Shown: piece after piece, positions 25,601 through 34,588 of the stretch
Layout: every line of letters starts with the position of its first letter
How positions within the stretch are numbered: position 1 is the first letter of the stretch
DNA from: Streptomyces europaeiscabiei
GTDB lineage: Bacteria > Actinomycetota > Actinomycetes > Streptomycetales > Streptomycetaceae
Assembly (NCBI RefSeq): GCF_036346855.1
Contig: NZ_CP107841.1
Coordinates: forward strand, 2,918,001 to 2,982,000
Length of the DNA stretch: 64,000 bases
Reading direction: 5' to 3'
The notes under the pieces: generated by a model
What the model was told of the DNA's origin: nothing
Databases searched by the model: none
The model's input: only the letters and a program-made list of their open reading frames with translations
Translations under genes and position numbers: made by a program

Positions 25601-25632
25601 GAGGGCGTCCACCGATTCCGGTGGGCGCCCTC
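25601..25632 (+). terminator. glnII terminator
   Basis: GAGGGCGTCCACCG, a 4-nt loop, CGGTGGGCGCCCTC: 14-bp stem with one mismatch, 31 bp after the glnII stop. Confidence 0.85.
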
Positions 25633-25666
25633 CGGCGTTGTCGGTGGGGCGTGCCATGGTGGAGGC

Positions 25667-26644
25667 ATGAAGATCCACGGGGGCGACGACCTGAGCGGCA
25701 CGGACGAACTCGCCATCAAGGTCGCGACGGAGAACTGGGAGAAGCACGCCCGGATCCCGGCGGAACGGCTGCGTGAGCTGGTGTGCCGGATCGGGGACAA
25801 GGGCGACCGGTTCCTGGTCGTGCAGCGGATACCGGACCTCCCGGACGTCTTCGTCCAGGTCTGGCACGAGCGGACCGAAGACGGCACCGGCGACGGCACC
25901 GGCGGCGAGTACCAGCTGGAGCACCGGGAGGGCCGCGACCGGTTCTTCGGGGCGGTCCTCACCGACCCGGAGCGGGTCGCCGAGGCCATGACGGGCTGGG
26001 CACGGCGGACGCCGGGCTGGGAGACCGGGATCGACTGGACGCCCCTCGACCACGACGCCCCCGAGGAGGTGCCGGAACTCCCCGACGACGTAAGGGAACA
26101 GGTCGAGGAGCGGGTCCGGGAGCTGCTGCGCTGCGGTTACGACGACCGTGCGCGGCTCAGCGAGGCCGCCGAGGAGCATCTGGTCGACGGCGACACACGG
26201 CCCGTCTCCCGCGCACAGGCCCGGCAACTCGTCGACCGGCTCTGGATGGAGCGGCTCGCCGAGCAGGAGACCTGGGACGGGGTGACCGATCCCGAGCGGA
26301 TCACCCGCGCCTTCGAGTCGCTCGGGGCCGCGCACGGCATCACCGCCCGGGAGAACTTCACCTGCTGCCGCAACTGCGGTACGACCGAGATAGGCGCCGA
26401 AGGCGCGCCGGACGCCCGGGGATTCGTGTTCTTCCACTCGCAGTGCACGGAGGGTGCAGCCGCCGGGTACGGACTGACGCTGCTGTACGGCGGGTTCGAC
26501 GACGACGCCGAGACCACGACGGCGGTCGGGCAGCAGGTCGTCGCGGCGCTGGCGATGGAGGGACTGGCCACGCAGTGGGACGGTGATCCCACCAAGGCCA
26601 TCACCGTCACCCCGCTGAATTGGCGGAAACGCCTGGTCGGATGA
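25667..26644 (+). CDS. DUF6891-like conserved protein
   Basis: The 325-aa soluble acidic protein has a Cys-rich element CCRNCGTTEIG (about residue 230, possible metal site), followed by GFVFFHSQCTEGAAAGYGLT and LLYGGFDDD. The N-terminal half has RIGDKGDRFLVVQRIPDLPD and the middle is a charged helical region (VREQVEERVRELLRCGYDDR). It matches the DUF6891 pattern; the function is unknown. It lies between glnII and glnRII in the same direction, but the glnII terminator makes separate transcription likely. Confidence 0.75.
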   Translation: MKIHGGDDLSGTDELAIKVATENWEKHARIPAERLRELVCRIGDKGDRFLVVQRIPDLPDVFVQVWHERTEDGTGDGTGGEYQLEHREGRDRFFGAVLTDPERVAEAMTGWARRTPGWETGIDWTPLDHDAPEEVPELPDDVREQVEERVRELLRCGYDDRARLSEAAEEHLVDGDTRPVSRAQARQLVDRLWMERLAEQETWDGVTDPERITRAFESLGAAHGITARENFTCCRNCGTTEIGAEGAPDARGFVFFHSQCTEGAAAGYGLTLLYGGFDDDAETTTAVGQQVVAALAMEGLATQWDGDPTKAITVTPLNWRKRLVG

Positions 26645-26647
26645 GGT

Positions 26648-26667
26648 CATGACACACCTCTGTCATG
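26648..26667. promoter_or_regulatory. Inverted repeat CATGACA-N6-TGTCATG
   Basis: Perfect 7-bp arms around CACCTC, starting 4 bases after the stop of the gene at 25667 and 67 bp before the 40-codon ORF. It is too short and AT-rich for a terminator, and has the form of an operator for a dimeric regulator. Confidence 0.45.
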
Positions 26668-26733
26668 TCAAAGAAGCGTCCAAGCAGTGAGAGGAGGCTC
26701 CTGTAGCGGGCGTGTGTCTGCTTCAATGGGGTC

Positions 26734-26856
26734 ATGGCCGGATTCCAGAATCGACGCGCGACGGGTCGCCATGACCTCGAGCCCTTCTGGCCTTCCCGTC
26801 AGCACCACGACTTCGACCGGGTGTGTTGCCGCGCGATGAACGCGCCGGCCCTCTAA
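26734..26856 (+). CDS. 40-aa small ORF upstream of glnRII, possible leader peptide
   Basis: ATG 26734 to TAA 26856 encodes MAGFQNRRATGRHDLEPFWP, continuing with SRQHHDFDR, VCCRAMNAPAL. Preceding it is GAGAGGAGG at 26691-26699, too far to be an ideal ribosome site. The His-rich and CC-containing stretch and the position 122 bp before glnRII suggest a small protein or a regulatory upstream ORF. I do not recognise a family. Confidence 0.45.
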   Translation: MAGFQNRRATGRHDLEPFWPSRQHHDFDRVCCRAMNAPAL

Positions 26857-26978
26857 AGCCGTACACCCCGGCCTTCGGTCGGCGCGGAACGACGTACGTC
26901 CCTCGGCGGGTCCCCGACCACGAACTCGGTCGCCGAGGTATCCCGGACGAACCTCTCGCGCGAAAGAGCTGACCTCTC

Positions 26979-27614
26979 ATGGCGAACACCCGTTCTCTGT
27001 CGACCGCCACCCCGCTGACCTCCGCGTCGGGCTCCGTCCCCGTCGCCATCCCCTCGCCGGGCGCCTCCCCCCGGCACCGGCTGCGTGCCGTGGGCCGGGA
27101 CGAGGTCGTGGACATCACGGACTTCCTGCCGCCGGGCGCGACATGGCTGCCCGCTCCCCAGCACACCCTGCCCACGCTGCCGGGCCGGCCGCCGATGGTC
27201 GGCTACCTGGTACTCGTGCCGGCCGACCAGCAGCCGCCGGTGCTGCCGTTCGTGGTCGCGGACGAGAAGCCTGGCGACCACGTCGGCTCCGCCGCCGGTC
27301 CCGGTTCCGTCGGGGCCGGGGACGAGCTGGTCCGCGTCGACACCGTGCAGCGCACGGCCGAGGTCGGCGGACGGCCGCTCGACCTCACCTATCTGGAGTT
27401 CGAACTCCTCGCCCATCTCGTCGCGCATCCGAACCGGGTACACACCCGCGACCAGTTGGTCACCACGGTGTGGGGCTACGGGCACGTGGGCGACGGCCGG
27501 ACGGTCGACGTCCACATCGCCCGGCTGCGCCGCAAGCTCGGCGGGGAGTTCCGCCAGGCGATCCAGACGGTGCGGCGGGTCGGGTACAAGTACACGCCCC
27601 CGCTGAGCCGTTGA
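26979..27614 (+). CDS. glnRII: OmpR-type winged-helix regulator, GlnRII-like
   Basis: The 211-aa protein has a Pro/Ala-rich N-terminal half without a recognisable receiver domain. A full OmpR/PhoB winged helix lies at about 118-208: LDLTYLEFELLAHLVAHPNR, VHTRDQLVTTVWGYGH, GRTVDVHIARLRRKLGGEF, IQTVRRVGYKY. Position downstream of glnII and the domain form match GlnRII of S. coelicolor (SCO2213), which binds glnA/glnII promoters in vitro alongside the main regulator GlnR. The lack of a phosphorylation aspartate means it is unlikely to be a classic response regulator. The name rests on synteny and memory. Confidence 0.75.
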   Translation: MANTRSLSTATPLTSASGSVPVAIPSPGASPRHRLRAVGRDEVVDITDFLPPGATWLPAPQHTLPTLPGRPPMVGYLVLVPADQQPPVLPFVVADEKPGDHVGSAAGPGSVGAGDELVRVDTVQRTAEVGGRPLDLTYLEFELLAHLVAHPNRVHTRDQLVTTVWGYGHVGDGRTVDVHIARLRRKLGGEFRQAIQTVRRVGYKYTPPLSR

Positions 27615-27695
27615 CGACGGGCCCGCTCGCCCCGGCCCGGCGGATCTCCTGAGGGGCCAGGCTCTCCTCAGCCGTATCTCTTCGGGTTGTATCTC

Positions 27696-27861
27696 CTCGG
27701 ACCGGACCCTCCTCGGACCGGACCCTCTCGGACCGGACCCTCTCGGACCGGACCCTCTCGGACCGGACCCTCTCGGACCGGACCCTCTCGGACCGGACCC
27801 TCTTGGACCGGACCCTCTTGGACCGGACCCTCTGCGAGCGGATCCTCTGCGAGCAGATTCC
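27696..27861. repeat. 15-bp tandem repeat array, about eleven units
   Basis: The unit is CTCGGACCGGACCCT. The first two copies are separated by one extra base, then five exact copies run from 27727 to 27801, two CTTGG variants (27802-27831) and two degraded units (CTGCGAGCGGATCCT type) end at 27861. The array stops 39 bp before the epimerase start. The unit is a multiple of three, but frames through it (RTGPS repeats) are not believable as protein. Confidence 0.9.
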
Positions 27862-27899
27862 CGTTCCGCACCGTCCGCCCGGCGGGCAGAGTCGGCCGT

Positions 27900-28922
27900 A
27901 TGAGACTTCTGATGCTGGGTGGTACGGAGTTCGTGGGCCGCGCCGTCGTGGAGTCGGCGCTGGCTCGCGGCTGGGAGGTGACCGTCTTCCACCGTGGGCG
28001 GCACGCGCCGCCGGCCGGGGTGCGGTCGTTGCTGGGCGACCGCACCGCACCGGACGGGCTCGCGGCGCTCGTCGACGCCGCCGACGCCGGCTCCGCTTCC
28101 GGCGGGGGCGGGTGGGACGTCGTCGTCGACACCTGGTCGGCGGCGCCGCGAGCCGTCCGGGACACCGCGCGGCTGCTGTCCGGCGTGGCCGAACGGTATG
28201 TGTACGTGTCGAGTTGCTCGGTCTACGCCTGGCCCCCGGCCGCCGGGTACGACGAGCGGGCACCCCTGGTGGACGGCGGGTCGGCCGACGCCGACGCGAC
28301 GGACTACGCCCGCGACAAGCGGGGCGGGGAGCTCGCCACGGTCGAGGCGTTCGGCGTCGACCGCTCGCTCCTCGTGCGCTGCGGACTGATCCTCGGGCCG
28401 TACGAGAACATCGGCCGGCTGCCCTGGTGGCTCAACCGTGCCGCCCGGGGCGGCCCGGTCCTGGCGCCCGGCCCTCGGGACCTCCCCCTGCAGTACGTCG
28501 ACGTCCGCGATCTCGCCGCCTGGATCCTCGGCGCCGCGGAGCACGGGTCGAGCGGCGCCTACAACCTGATCGGCCCCTCGGGCACGACCACCATGGGCGA
28601 ACTGCTCGACACATGTGTGCGGGTCACCGGCGGGGCGGCCGAACTCCGGTGGACCGCACCGGAGTCGATCCTCGACGCCGGGATCGAGCCGTGGACGCAG
28701 CTTCCGGTGTGGGTGCCCGAGGGGAGCGATCTGCACGACGCGCTGCACCGGGCGGACGTGTCACGGGCCGTACGGGACGGACTGCGCTGCCGGGACGTGG
28801 AGGAGACCGTACGGGACACATGGGAGTGGCTGACGGGGCTCGGCGGGGTCGCGCCGCGACGACCGGACCGGCCGGCGGTGGGACTGGACGCGTCGGTGGA
28901 GGCGAAGGTACTGGGCCTCTAG
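27900..28922 (+). CDS. NAD-dependent epimerase/dehydratase family protein (atypical SDR)
   Basis: This 340-aa Rossmann protein begins with MRLLMLGGTEFVGRAVV, so the dinucleotide-binding GGTEFVG is at residues 7-13. An active-site-like YARDKRGGE (Tyr-x-x-x-Lys) and the SDR strand QYVDVRDLAAWIL follow. The form is that of isoflavone-reductase/epimerase-like extended SDRs; the substrate is unknown. ATG 27900 sits exactly at the fold start, while upstream open sequence is the 15-bp repeat array. A weak GGGCAGAG precedes it. Confidence 0.85.
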   Translation: MRLLMLGGTEFVGRAVVESALARGWEVTVFHRGRHAPPAGVRSLLGDRTAPDGLAALVDAADAGSASGGGGWDVVVDTWSAAPRAVRDTARLLSGVAERYVYVSSCSVYAWPPAAGYDERAPLVDGGSADADATDYARDKRGGELATVEAFGVDRSLLVRCGLILGPYENIGRLPWWLNRAARGGPVLAPGPRDLPLQYVDVRDLAAWILGAAEHGSSGAYNLIGPSGTTTMGELLDTCVRVTGGAAELRWTAPESILDAGIEPWTQLPVWVPEGSDLHDALHRADVSRAVRDGLRCRDVEETVRDTWEWLTGLGGVAPRRPDRPAVGLDASVEAKVLGL

Positions 28923-29199
28923 ACGACAATCGGCATGCCGACGGCGGTTCTGACGTATCTTGGCCAGGGCCGCCGAAACTCCCCCTTCACGGACCCCACC
29001 AGGGACCTTCAACGCGCACACGCCGTAGGGGATCGGCAACTCCCGGTGTCCACTGGGGCGTTGAAACCAGTTTGTCCCACGAATCTCTCATCAATTTCTG
29101 AGTCGGCTGAACACTCCTGGGACTCCCCGCGTATTCGATGGCGCCGCTTCACTCCTGTCGGGCGCCTCGATAGCCCCGCAAGGAAGTCAGAGGAGTTCC

Positions 29200-30780
29200 A
29201 TGGGACGCAACACACGCAAACGACGTTCGCCGCTGGCCGTTCGGGCCATTGCCGCATCCGCGGCGCTCGCGGTCGCGGGCGGCGGCCTGGTCTGGGCGAA
29301 CTTCTACGCCTCAGCGGGCGAGTCGAAGTCCAAGCCCAACGCGACGCTGGCCTCCGCTCAGGTGGCCACCATCGCCTGCCCGGACGTCGGCCAGAAGCTG
29401 ACGAACGTGCCCAAGAAGGCGCGCGCGGGTGTCGCCAAGGAGCTGGCGCTGCTGGACCGGCAGATCACCGAGGCGTACAAGCGCCTGGCTGACACGCGCC
29501 AGGCCCAGGCGGGCGACGCCAACTTCGTCAACAACGCCATTCTCGGCCCGCTGAAGTCCAAGCGGACAGCCACCATCGACCGGATCGGCATCAACATCCG
29601 GCGCGTGGGCGGCCAGGCTCCGCAGGGCATGGCCCAGCTCGCGGCCTGCCAGGGCAAGGCCGACCAGGCTCAGACCAACGCCGGCGGGGGCCAGGGTCAG
29701 AACCAGGGCGGCAACCAGGGCGGTAACCAGGGTCAGAACCAGGGCGGCAACGGCCAGAACCAGGGCGGCAACCAGGGTCAGAACCAGGGCGGCAACGGTC
29801 AGAACCAGGGCGGCAACCAGGGTCAGGGCGCCAACGGCCAGGGTGGCAACGGTCCGGTCGCGGGTGACTTCCAGGACATCACCAAGGTCCAGCCCAACGG
29901 CGGCCCGAAGGGCGTGAACGGCAACGGTCTCGCCGCGAACGGCAACGGCGGTTCGAAGGGCACGTTCACCACGAGCTGCGGCATCAACCAGAACGAGCTC
30001 CGCAACTCGGACAACGTGATCGTCGCCCCCGGTGTCAGCAACGGTGCCCAGCACCAGCACGACTACGTCGGCAACCAGAGCAACAACGCCTTCGCGAGCG
30101 ACCAGGACCTGGCCAACGCGCAGACCACCTGCCAGAACCAGGGTGACAAGTCGTCGTACTTCTGGCCGGTGCTCCGTATCCAGGACGGTTCGAACGACAT
30201 CGACGCCAACGCCCCCGGCGGTGGCGTGGACAAGAACGTCGGCAAGATCGTGGAGCCGAGCCAGGCCCAGCTGAAGTTCGTCGGCAACAAGAAGGGCAAC
30301 GTCGTCGCGATGCCGACGGCCCTGCGCATCATCACCGGTGACGCGAAGGCCTTCGTGAACGGCCTGAACAACGCCAACACGAACTGGAGCTGCACCGGCT
30401 TCGAGGACCGTCAGCTGACGGACAAGTACCCGATCTGCCCGCAGGGCAGCTCCGTGGTGCGGACGTCCTTCTTCCAGAGCTGCTGGGACGGCCAGAACAT
30501 CGACAGCGCCAACCACCGCACGCACGTCGACTTCGTCGAGGCGGACGGCAGCTGCTCGAACGGCTTCCAGGCCATCCCCCAGCTCCAGGTCCGCCTGGTC
30601 TACAACATCCAGGCCCCGCAGATCCAGAACGGACAGGTCGTGAAGCCCTTCGCGGTCGACTCCTTCCCGGAGAACCTGCACAAGCCGATCACCGACCACA
30701 ACGACTTCATCAACTTCTTCAACCAGCAGACGATGAACAAGATGGTCCAGTGCATCAACGGCGGCCAGAACTGCAAGTAG
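29200..30780 (+). CDS. Secreted DUF1996 protein with Gln/Asn/Gly repeat linker
   Basis: The 526-aa precursor has a signal peptide or N-terminal anchor (residues 1 to about 40: [20 protein letters not shown]). A helical N-domain (45-160) is followed by a repetitive [15 protein letters not shown] linker (about 163-215). The C-terminal DUF1996 domain (245-526) has [50 protein letters not shown] and [14 protein letters not shown]1996 is found in secreted bacterial and fungal proteins of unknown activity. ATG 29200 follows AGAGGAG and a perfect terminator ends the gene. I see nothing in the preceding 277 bp beyond its promoter region. Confidence 0.85.
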   Translation: MGRNTRKRRSPLAVRAIAASAALAVAGGGLVWANFYASAGESKSKPNATLASAQVATIACPDVGQKLTNVPKKARAGVAKELALLDRQITEAYKRLADTRQAQAGDANFVNNAILGPLKSKRTATIDRIGINIRRVGGQAPQGMAQLAACQGKADQAQTNAGGGQGQNQGGNQGGNQGQNQGGNGQNQGGNQGQNQGGNGQNQGGNQGQGANGQGGNGPVAGDFQDITKVQPNGGPKGVNGNGLAANGNGGSKGTFTTSCGINQNELRNSDNVIVAPGVSNGAQHQHDYVGNQSNNAFASDQDLANAQTTCQNQGDKSSYFWPVLRIQDGSNDIDANAPGGGVDKNVGKIVEPSQAQLKFVGNKKGNVVAMPTALRIITGDAKAFVNGLNNANTNWSCTGFEDRQLTDKYPICPQGSSVVRTSFFQSCWDGQNIDSANHRTHVDFVEADGSCSNGFQAIPQLQVRLVYNIQAPQIQNGQVVKPFAVDSFPENLHKPITDHNDFINFFNQQTMNKMVQCINGGQNCK

Positions 30781-30807
30781 TACCGAAGCGCTTCTGAGCC
30801 ACAGAAG

Positions 30808-30842
30808 AAGCCGGCGGTGGGAGGTTCTCCCACCGCCGGCTT
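30808..30842 (+). terminator. Perfect 15-bp hairpin terminator
   Basis: AAGCCGGCGGTGGGA, a 5-nt loop, and the exact complement followed by T residues, 28 bp after the DUF1996 gene; it faces the minus-strand gene ending at 30897. Confidence 0.9.
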
Positions 30843-30896
30843 TCGTCCTGCCCGGACCGCTTCGAAGGCGCGGGACGCATGCCGCGTCCCGCGCGG

Positions 30897-31343
30897 TCAG
30901 CCGCTGTGGCTGTTGTGGCTGCCACCGGGGTTCATGTGCTCGGACCCCTCCTGGAGGTCCCCGCCGAGTGTGCCCTGCAGCCCGCCCACCGTCTTCTTCT
31001 CGCCGACGGCGACCCACTTGCGGCCGACGAGGTAGTAGCCGCCGTAGTCCTTGGCGCCGGAGAGCCACTCCGCCTGGCCTCGGTCGGTGGCGAAGGTCGC
31101 GAGGACGAACCTGCCGTCGAAGTCGCCGTCCTTGTTCGTGCAGAGGGCCTGGCGGATGGTGTCCGCGTCGGTCTGCATGTCCGGCTTGCAGCCCACCTCG
31201 CCCGCGATGTGCTCCAGCGTCCCGGTCGCCGTCTTGGGCACCGCGGCCTCGGCGTCGTCGCCCGAGCCGCAGCCGGTCAGCACCAGCAGGGCGGCGACCG
31301 CGCCGGCCGCGCTCCCCGCAAGCCTCATCCTCGTCAAACTCAT
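30897..31343 (-). CDS. Small lipoprotein
   Basis: The 148-aa precursor has a lipoprotein signal peptide with lipobox LTGC (residues 22-25). The mature part is an acidic domain with GEVGCKPDMQTDADTIRQAL, GRFVLATFATDRGQAEWLSG and YYLVGRKWVAVGEKKTV, ending in a His/Ser/Gly-rich tail. It should be anchored to the outer face of the membrane. The function is unknown. It is divergent from the GH89 gene, with 115 bp between starts. Confidence 0.8.
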   Translation of the reverse strand: MSLTRMRLAGSAAGAVAALLVLTGCGSGDDAEAAVPKTATGTLEHIAGEVGCKPDMQTDADTIRQALCTNKDGDFDGRFVLATFATDRGQAEWLSGAKDYGGYYLVGRKWVAVGEKKTVGGLQGTLGGDLQEGSEHMNPGGSHNSHSG

Positions 31344-31458
31344 CCGTACCTCCGGGTCCGTTCAGGCGACGTGAACTCGCCAGCTCCGTGCGCACCGTTG
31401 TTCACGGACGGTCGCCCCGTTAGCGTGCCGCCACTGTCGACACAGGGGGCACACAGAC

Positions 31459-34400
31459 ATGAACAGTCCGTCGCGACGCACGGTGCTGGGCTCGGCCGGT
31501 GTCATCGGCCTCGGAACCCACCTGCGATGGTCGGTCCCGGCCCACGCCGCAGAGAGCCCCGGCGAGGGCCCCGCCTTCGATACGGCTCCCGCGCGCTCCG
31601 CGCTCAATCGGCTGCTGCCCGGTCATGCCGGACAGTTCCGGCTCAGTCTGCTCGACCGGAGCGCCACCGTCGACCGGTTCCGTGTCACAGGCACCACCGG
31701 ACGCATCCAGGTACAGGCCACCACACCGGCCACTTTGCTCATGGGCGTCCACTGGTACCTCAAGTACGTCTGCGGGGCCCACCTCGCCTGGAACGGCAGT
31801 CAGCTGGACCTCCCGAGCCGCCTCCCCGCGCCCGCCCGCCCCCTGGAGAGATCCACCGCCCTCCCCCACCGCTTCGCCCTCAACGACACCAATGACGGCT
31901 ACACCGCCCCGTACGCGGACTGGCCGTACTGGGAACACCAGATCGACCTCCTGGCGGCCCACGGCTGCAACGAGGTGCTGGTCATCGCGGGTATGGAAGC
32001 CGTCTACCACCGGCTGCTGAAGGACTTCGGCTACTCCGACGAGGAGTCCCGGGCGTGGCTGCCCGCCCCCTCGCACCAGCCGTGGTGGCTGCTGCAGAAC
32101 CTGTCCGGCTACGGCGGCCCCCTCTCCCCCGAGCTGATCGCCCGCCGGGCCGCACTGGGCCGGCGCATCACCGACCGCCTGCGCGAGCTGGGCATGTCCC
32201 CGGTGCTGCCCGGCTACTACGGGCACGTCCCCAAGCAGTTCGTGGAGCGCAACGGCGGTGACGCGCACGTCGTCGCGCAGGGCATCTGGCACGGCTTCGA
32301 ACGCCCCGACTGGCTGGATCCGCGCACCGACTCCTTCGCCCGTGTCGCCTCCGCCTTCTACGGCCATGTGAAGGACGTGTTCGGCGAGGCGGCCCACTTC
32401 AAGATGGACCTCCTGCACGAGGGCGGCACGGCGGCTGACGTGCCCGTCCCGGACGCGGCCCAGGGCGTGGAGCGCGCCCTGCAGAAGGCCCACCCGGGCG
32501 CCACCTGGGTGATCCTCGGCTGGCAGGAGAACCCCCTGCCCGAACTCCTGGACGCCATCGACAGGTCGAGGATGCTGATCGTCGACGGTGTCTCCGACCG
32601 CTACGCCAGTGTCACCGACCGCGAACGCGACTGGGGCGGCACCCCGTACTGCTTCGGCACGATCCCCAACTTCGGCGGCCGTACGACCATCGGGGCCCGC
32701 ACCCACCTGTGGAACGACAAGTTCTTCGCCTGGCGGGACAAGGCGGACAGCGCGCTGGTGGGCACGGCGTTCATGCCGGAGGCCACCGACCGCGACCCGG
32801 CGGCCTTCGAGCTCTTCTCCGAACTGGCCTGGACACCGAGGAAGCTCGACCGGCCCGCCTGGTTCTCCTCGTACGCCGACTTCCGGTACGGCGGCCGCGA
32901 CGACTCCGCGCGCGGGGCCTGGCGGGCGCTGCACGACACCGCGTACCAGCAGCAGGCCGTGGAGCGCAGCGACCCGCACGACTCCCTGTTCTGCGCCCGC
33001 CCCGACCTCGCCGCGAACCGGGCCGCCGAGTACGCGCCGAGGACGCTGACGTACGACCCCGGCCGTTTCGACGCGGCCCTCGCCGGACTGCTGGGCGTGG
33101 CGGGCGGGCTGCGCCGGAACCCGGCGTACCGGTACGACGTGGTGGACGTGGCGCGGCAGGCGCTCGCGCACCGCGGCCGCCAGTACCTGCCCCAGCTGCG
33201 GGCGGCGTACCAGCGCAAGGACCTCGACACCTTCCGTGCCCTGTCCACCCTCTGGCTGCGGCTGATGCGGCTGTCCGACGAGGTCACGGGCACGAACGGG
33301 GCGTTCCTGCTGGGACCGTGGGTGAACGACGCCCGGCTGATGGCGACCAACGACGCCGAGCGGGCGGAGTTCGAGCGGACGGCGAAGGTCCTGATCACGG
33401 TGTGGGGCGGGCGGGCCACCTCCGACACGGGGAATCTCCACGAGTACGGAAACCGGGAGTGGAGCGGCCTCATGGCCGACTTCTACGTCCCGCGCTGGCA
33501 GAAGTGGCTCGACACCCTGGAGGACTCGCTCGCCACGGGGACCGCGCCGACGGCCGTGGACTGGTTCGCGTTCGAGGAGCCGTGGACGCGGGAGCGCAAG
33601 GACCATCCGCTGCGGCCGGTGGGCGACGCGTACCGGACGGCGGCGCGGGTGCGTGACGTGCTGGCGCGGGCGCCGTACCAGGGGACGCTGACCGTCACCG
33701 CGGAGCCGCCGGTGCTGCCGCCGGGCGGGAGTGCGCGGCTGTCGGCGGTCCTCCGCAATGTCAACGGGTTGCGGGCCACCGGGCGGGTGGACTTCGCACT
33801 CGGCGGCTTCGACGGTACGGCCGAGCCGGAGGGGCCGACATCGTTGCCGAGCGTTCCGGCGGCCGGGTCGGGGACGGTGCACTGGCGCGCGGACGCACCG
33901 GGTGCGCCGCTCGACCGGCCGCTACGGCCCCTCCCGTACGCGATCACGGTCAGGTACGGGCCCCGGGGCGAGGACCGGGTCGAGGGGCGCTTCGACGGGT
34001 CGCTCTTCGAGGCCGGGCCGCTGGATCCGGGGTGGAGCACCTACACGAGCAACGGGGCCGTGTTCGGGCAGCTGGCGGACCGGTTCGCGATCGACGGGGC
34101 CGGGGCGGATCTGTGGCGGGGGACCTCGGAGTTCGGCACGGTCTATCGGGCGGGGGTGTTCCGGGAGGGTACGTCCGTCACGCTCCGGGTCGATTCCCAG
34201 GCGGCGACCGGGAACTGGGCGCGGGCCGGGATCGTGGTGCGGAACCGTCTCGGTACGGCCGGGTCGGCGGGGTTCTTGAATCTGGCGGTCACTCCGGCGA
34301 ACGGGGTGGTGTTGTCGTACGACAGTTCTGGGGACGGGACGCTCGATACGTATCGGCGGATCACGGGGGTCAAGGCGCCGGTGGTGTTGCGGTTGGGTCG

Positions 34401-34587
34401 GACGGGGACGGGGTCGTACACGGGTGAGTGCTCCACCGACGAAGGTGTGAGCTGGCGGGTGGTGGCCACGGTGGCCGTTCCGGGGGCGGTGGGTGAGGGG
34501 CAGGACGTGGGGTTGTTCATGAGTGCGACGAACGGGGGGAACGGGGCGCGGGGGTTGGTCGAGTTCAGTGGGTGGTCCCTCACCTAG
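31459..34587 (+). CDS. Alpha-N-acetylglucosaminidase, GH89 (NAGLU family), exported
   Basis: The 1042-aa precursor starts with a Tat-type signal (SRRTVLGSAGVIGLG, cleavage near AHA). Family landmarks include LMGVHWYLKYVCGAHLAW, PHRFALNDTNDGYTAPYADW, WEHQIDLLAAHGCNEVLV, GYYGHVPKQF, FKMDLLHEGGTA, WVILGWQENP, FGGRTTIGARTHLWN and GTAFMPEATDRDPAAFELFS. GH89 enzymes remove terminal alpha-GlcNAc from glycans. After about residue 720 come an Ig-like/NPCBM-like region and a concanavalin-like beta domain (AGIVVRNRLGTAGSAGFLNL). It may act on host-type or mucin-type glycans; that is inference. Confidence 0.9.
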   Translation: MNSPSRRTVLGSAGVIGLGTHLRWSVPAHAAESPGEGPAFDTAPARSALNRLLPGHAGQFRLSLLDRSATVDRFRVTGTTGRIQVQATTPATLLMGVHWYLKYVCGAHLAWNGSQLDLPSRLPAPARPLERSTALPHRFALNDTNDGYTAPYADWPYWEHQIDLLAAHGCNEVLVIAGMEAVYHRLLKDFGYSDEESRAWLPAPSHQPWWLLQNLSGYGGPLSPELIARRAALGRRITDRLRELGMSPVLPGYYGHVPKQFVERNGGDAHVVAQGIWHGFERPDWLDPRTDSFARVASAFYGHVKDVFGEAAHFKMDLLHEGGTAADVPVPDAAQGVERALQKAHPGATWVILGWQENPLPELLDAIDRSRMLIVDGVSDRYASVTDRERDWGGTPYCFGTIPNFGGRTTIGARTHLWNDKFFAWRDKADSALVGTAFMPEATDRDPAAFELFSELAWTPRKLDRPAWFSSYADFRYGGRDDSARGAWRALHDTAYQQQAVERSDPHDSLFCARPDLAANRAAEYAPRTLTYDPGRFDAALAGLLGVAGGLRRNPAYRYDVVDVARQALAHRGRQYLPQLRAAYQRKDLDTFRALSTLWLRLMRLSDEVTGTNGAFLLGPWVNDARLMATNDAERAEFERTAKVLITVWGGRATSDTGNLHEYGNREWSGLMADFYVPRWQKWLDTLEDSLATGTAPTAVDWFAFEEPWTRERKDHPLRPVGDAYRTAARVRDVLARAPYQGTLTVTAEPPVLPPGGSARLSAVLRNVNGLRATGRVDFALGGFDGTAEPEGPTSLPSVPAAGSGTVHWRADAPGAPLDRPLRPLPYAITVRYGPRGEDRVEGRFDGSLFEAGPLDPGWSTYTSNGAVFGQLADRFAIDGAGADLWRGTSEFGTVYRAGVFREGTSVTLRVDSQAATGNWARAGIVVRNRLGTAGSAGFLNLAVTPANGVVLSYDSSGDGTLDTYRRITGVKAPVVLRLGRTGTGSYTGECSTDEGVSWRVVATVAVPGAVGEGQDVGLFMSATNGGNGARGLVEFSGWSLT

Positions 34588-34588
34588 C

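Noticed and set aside
27696..27861. CRISPR or coding pentapeptide repeats (RTGPS)
   Set aside because: Units are 15 bp with no spacers, and the frame has no start or ribosome site that would make it the N-terminus of the epimerase.
26732..28748. 631-codon minus-strand frame across glnRII and the epimerase
   Set aside because: Shadow of two plus-strand genes plus the 15-bp array; no domain.
29311..33882. Minus-strand frames of 694 and 820 codons opposite the DUF1996 and GH89 genes
   Set aside because: Antisense shadows with Arg/Gly/Val-rich low-complexity translation.
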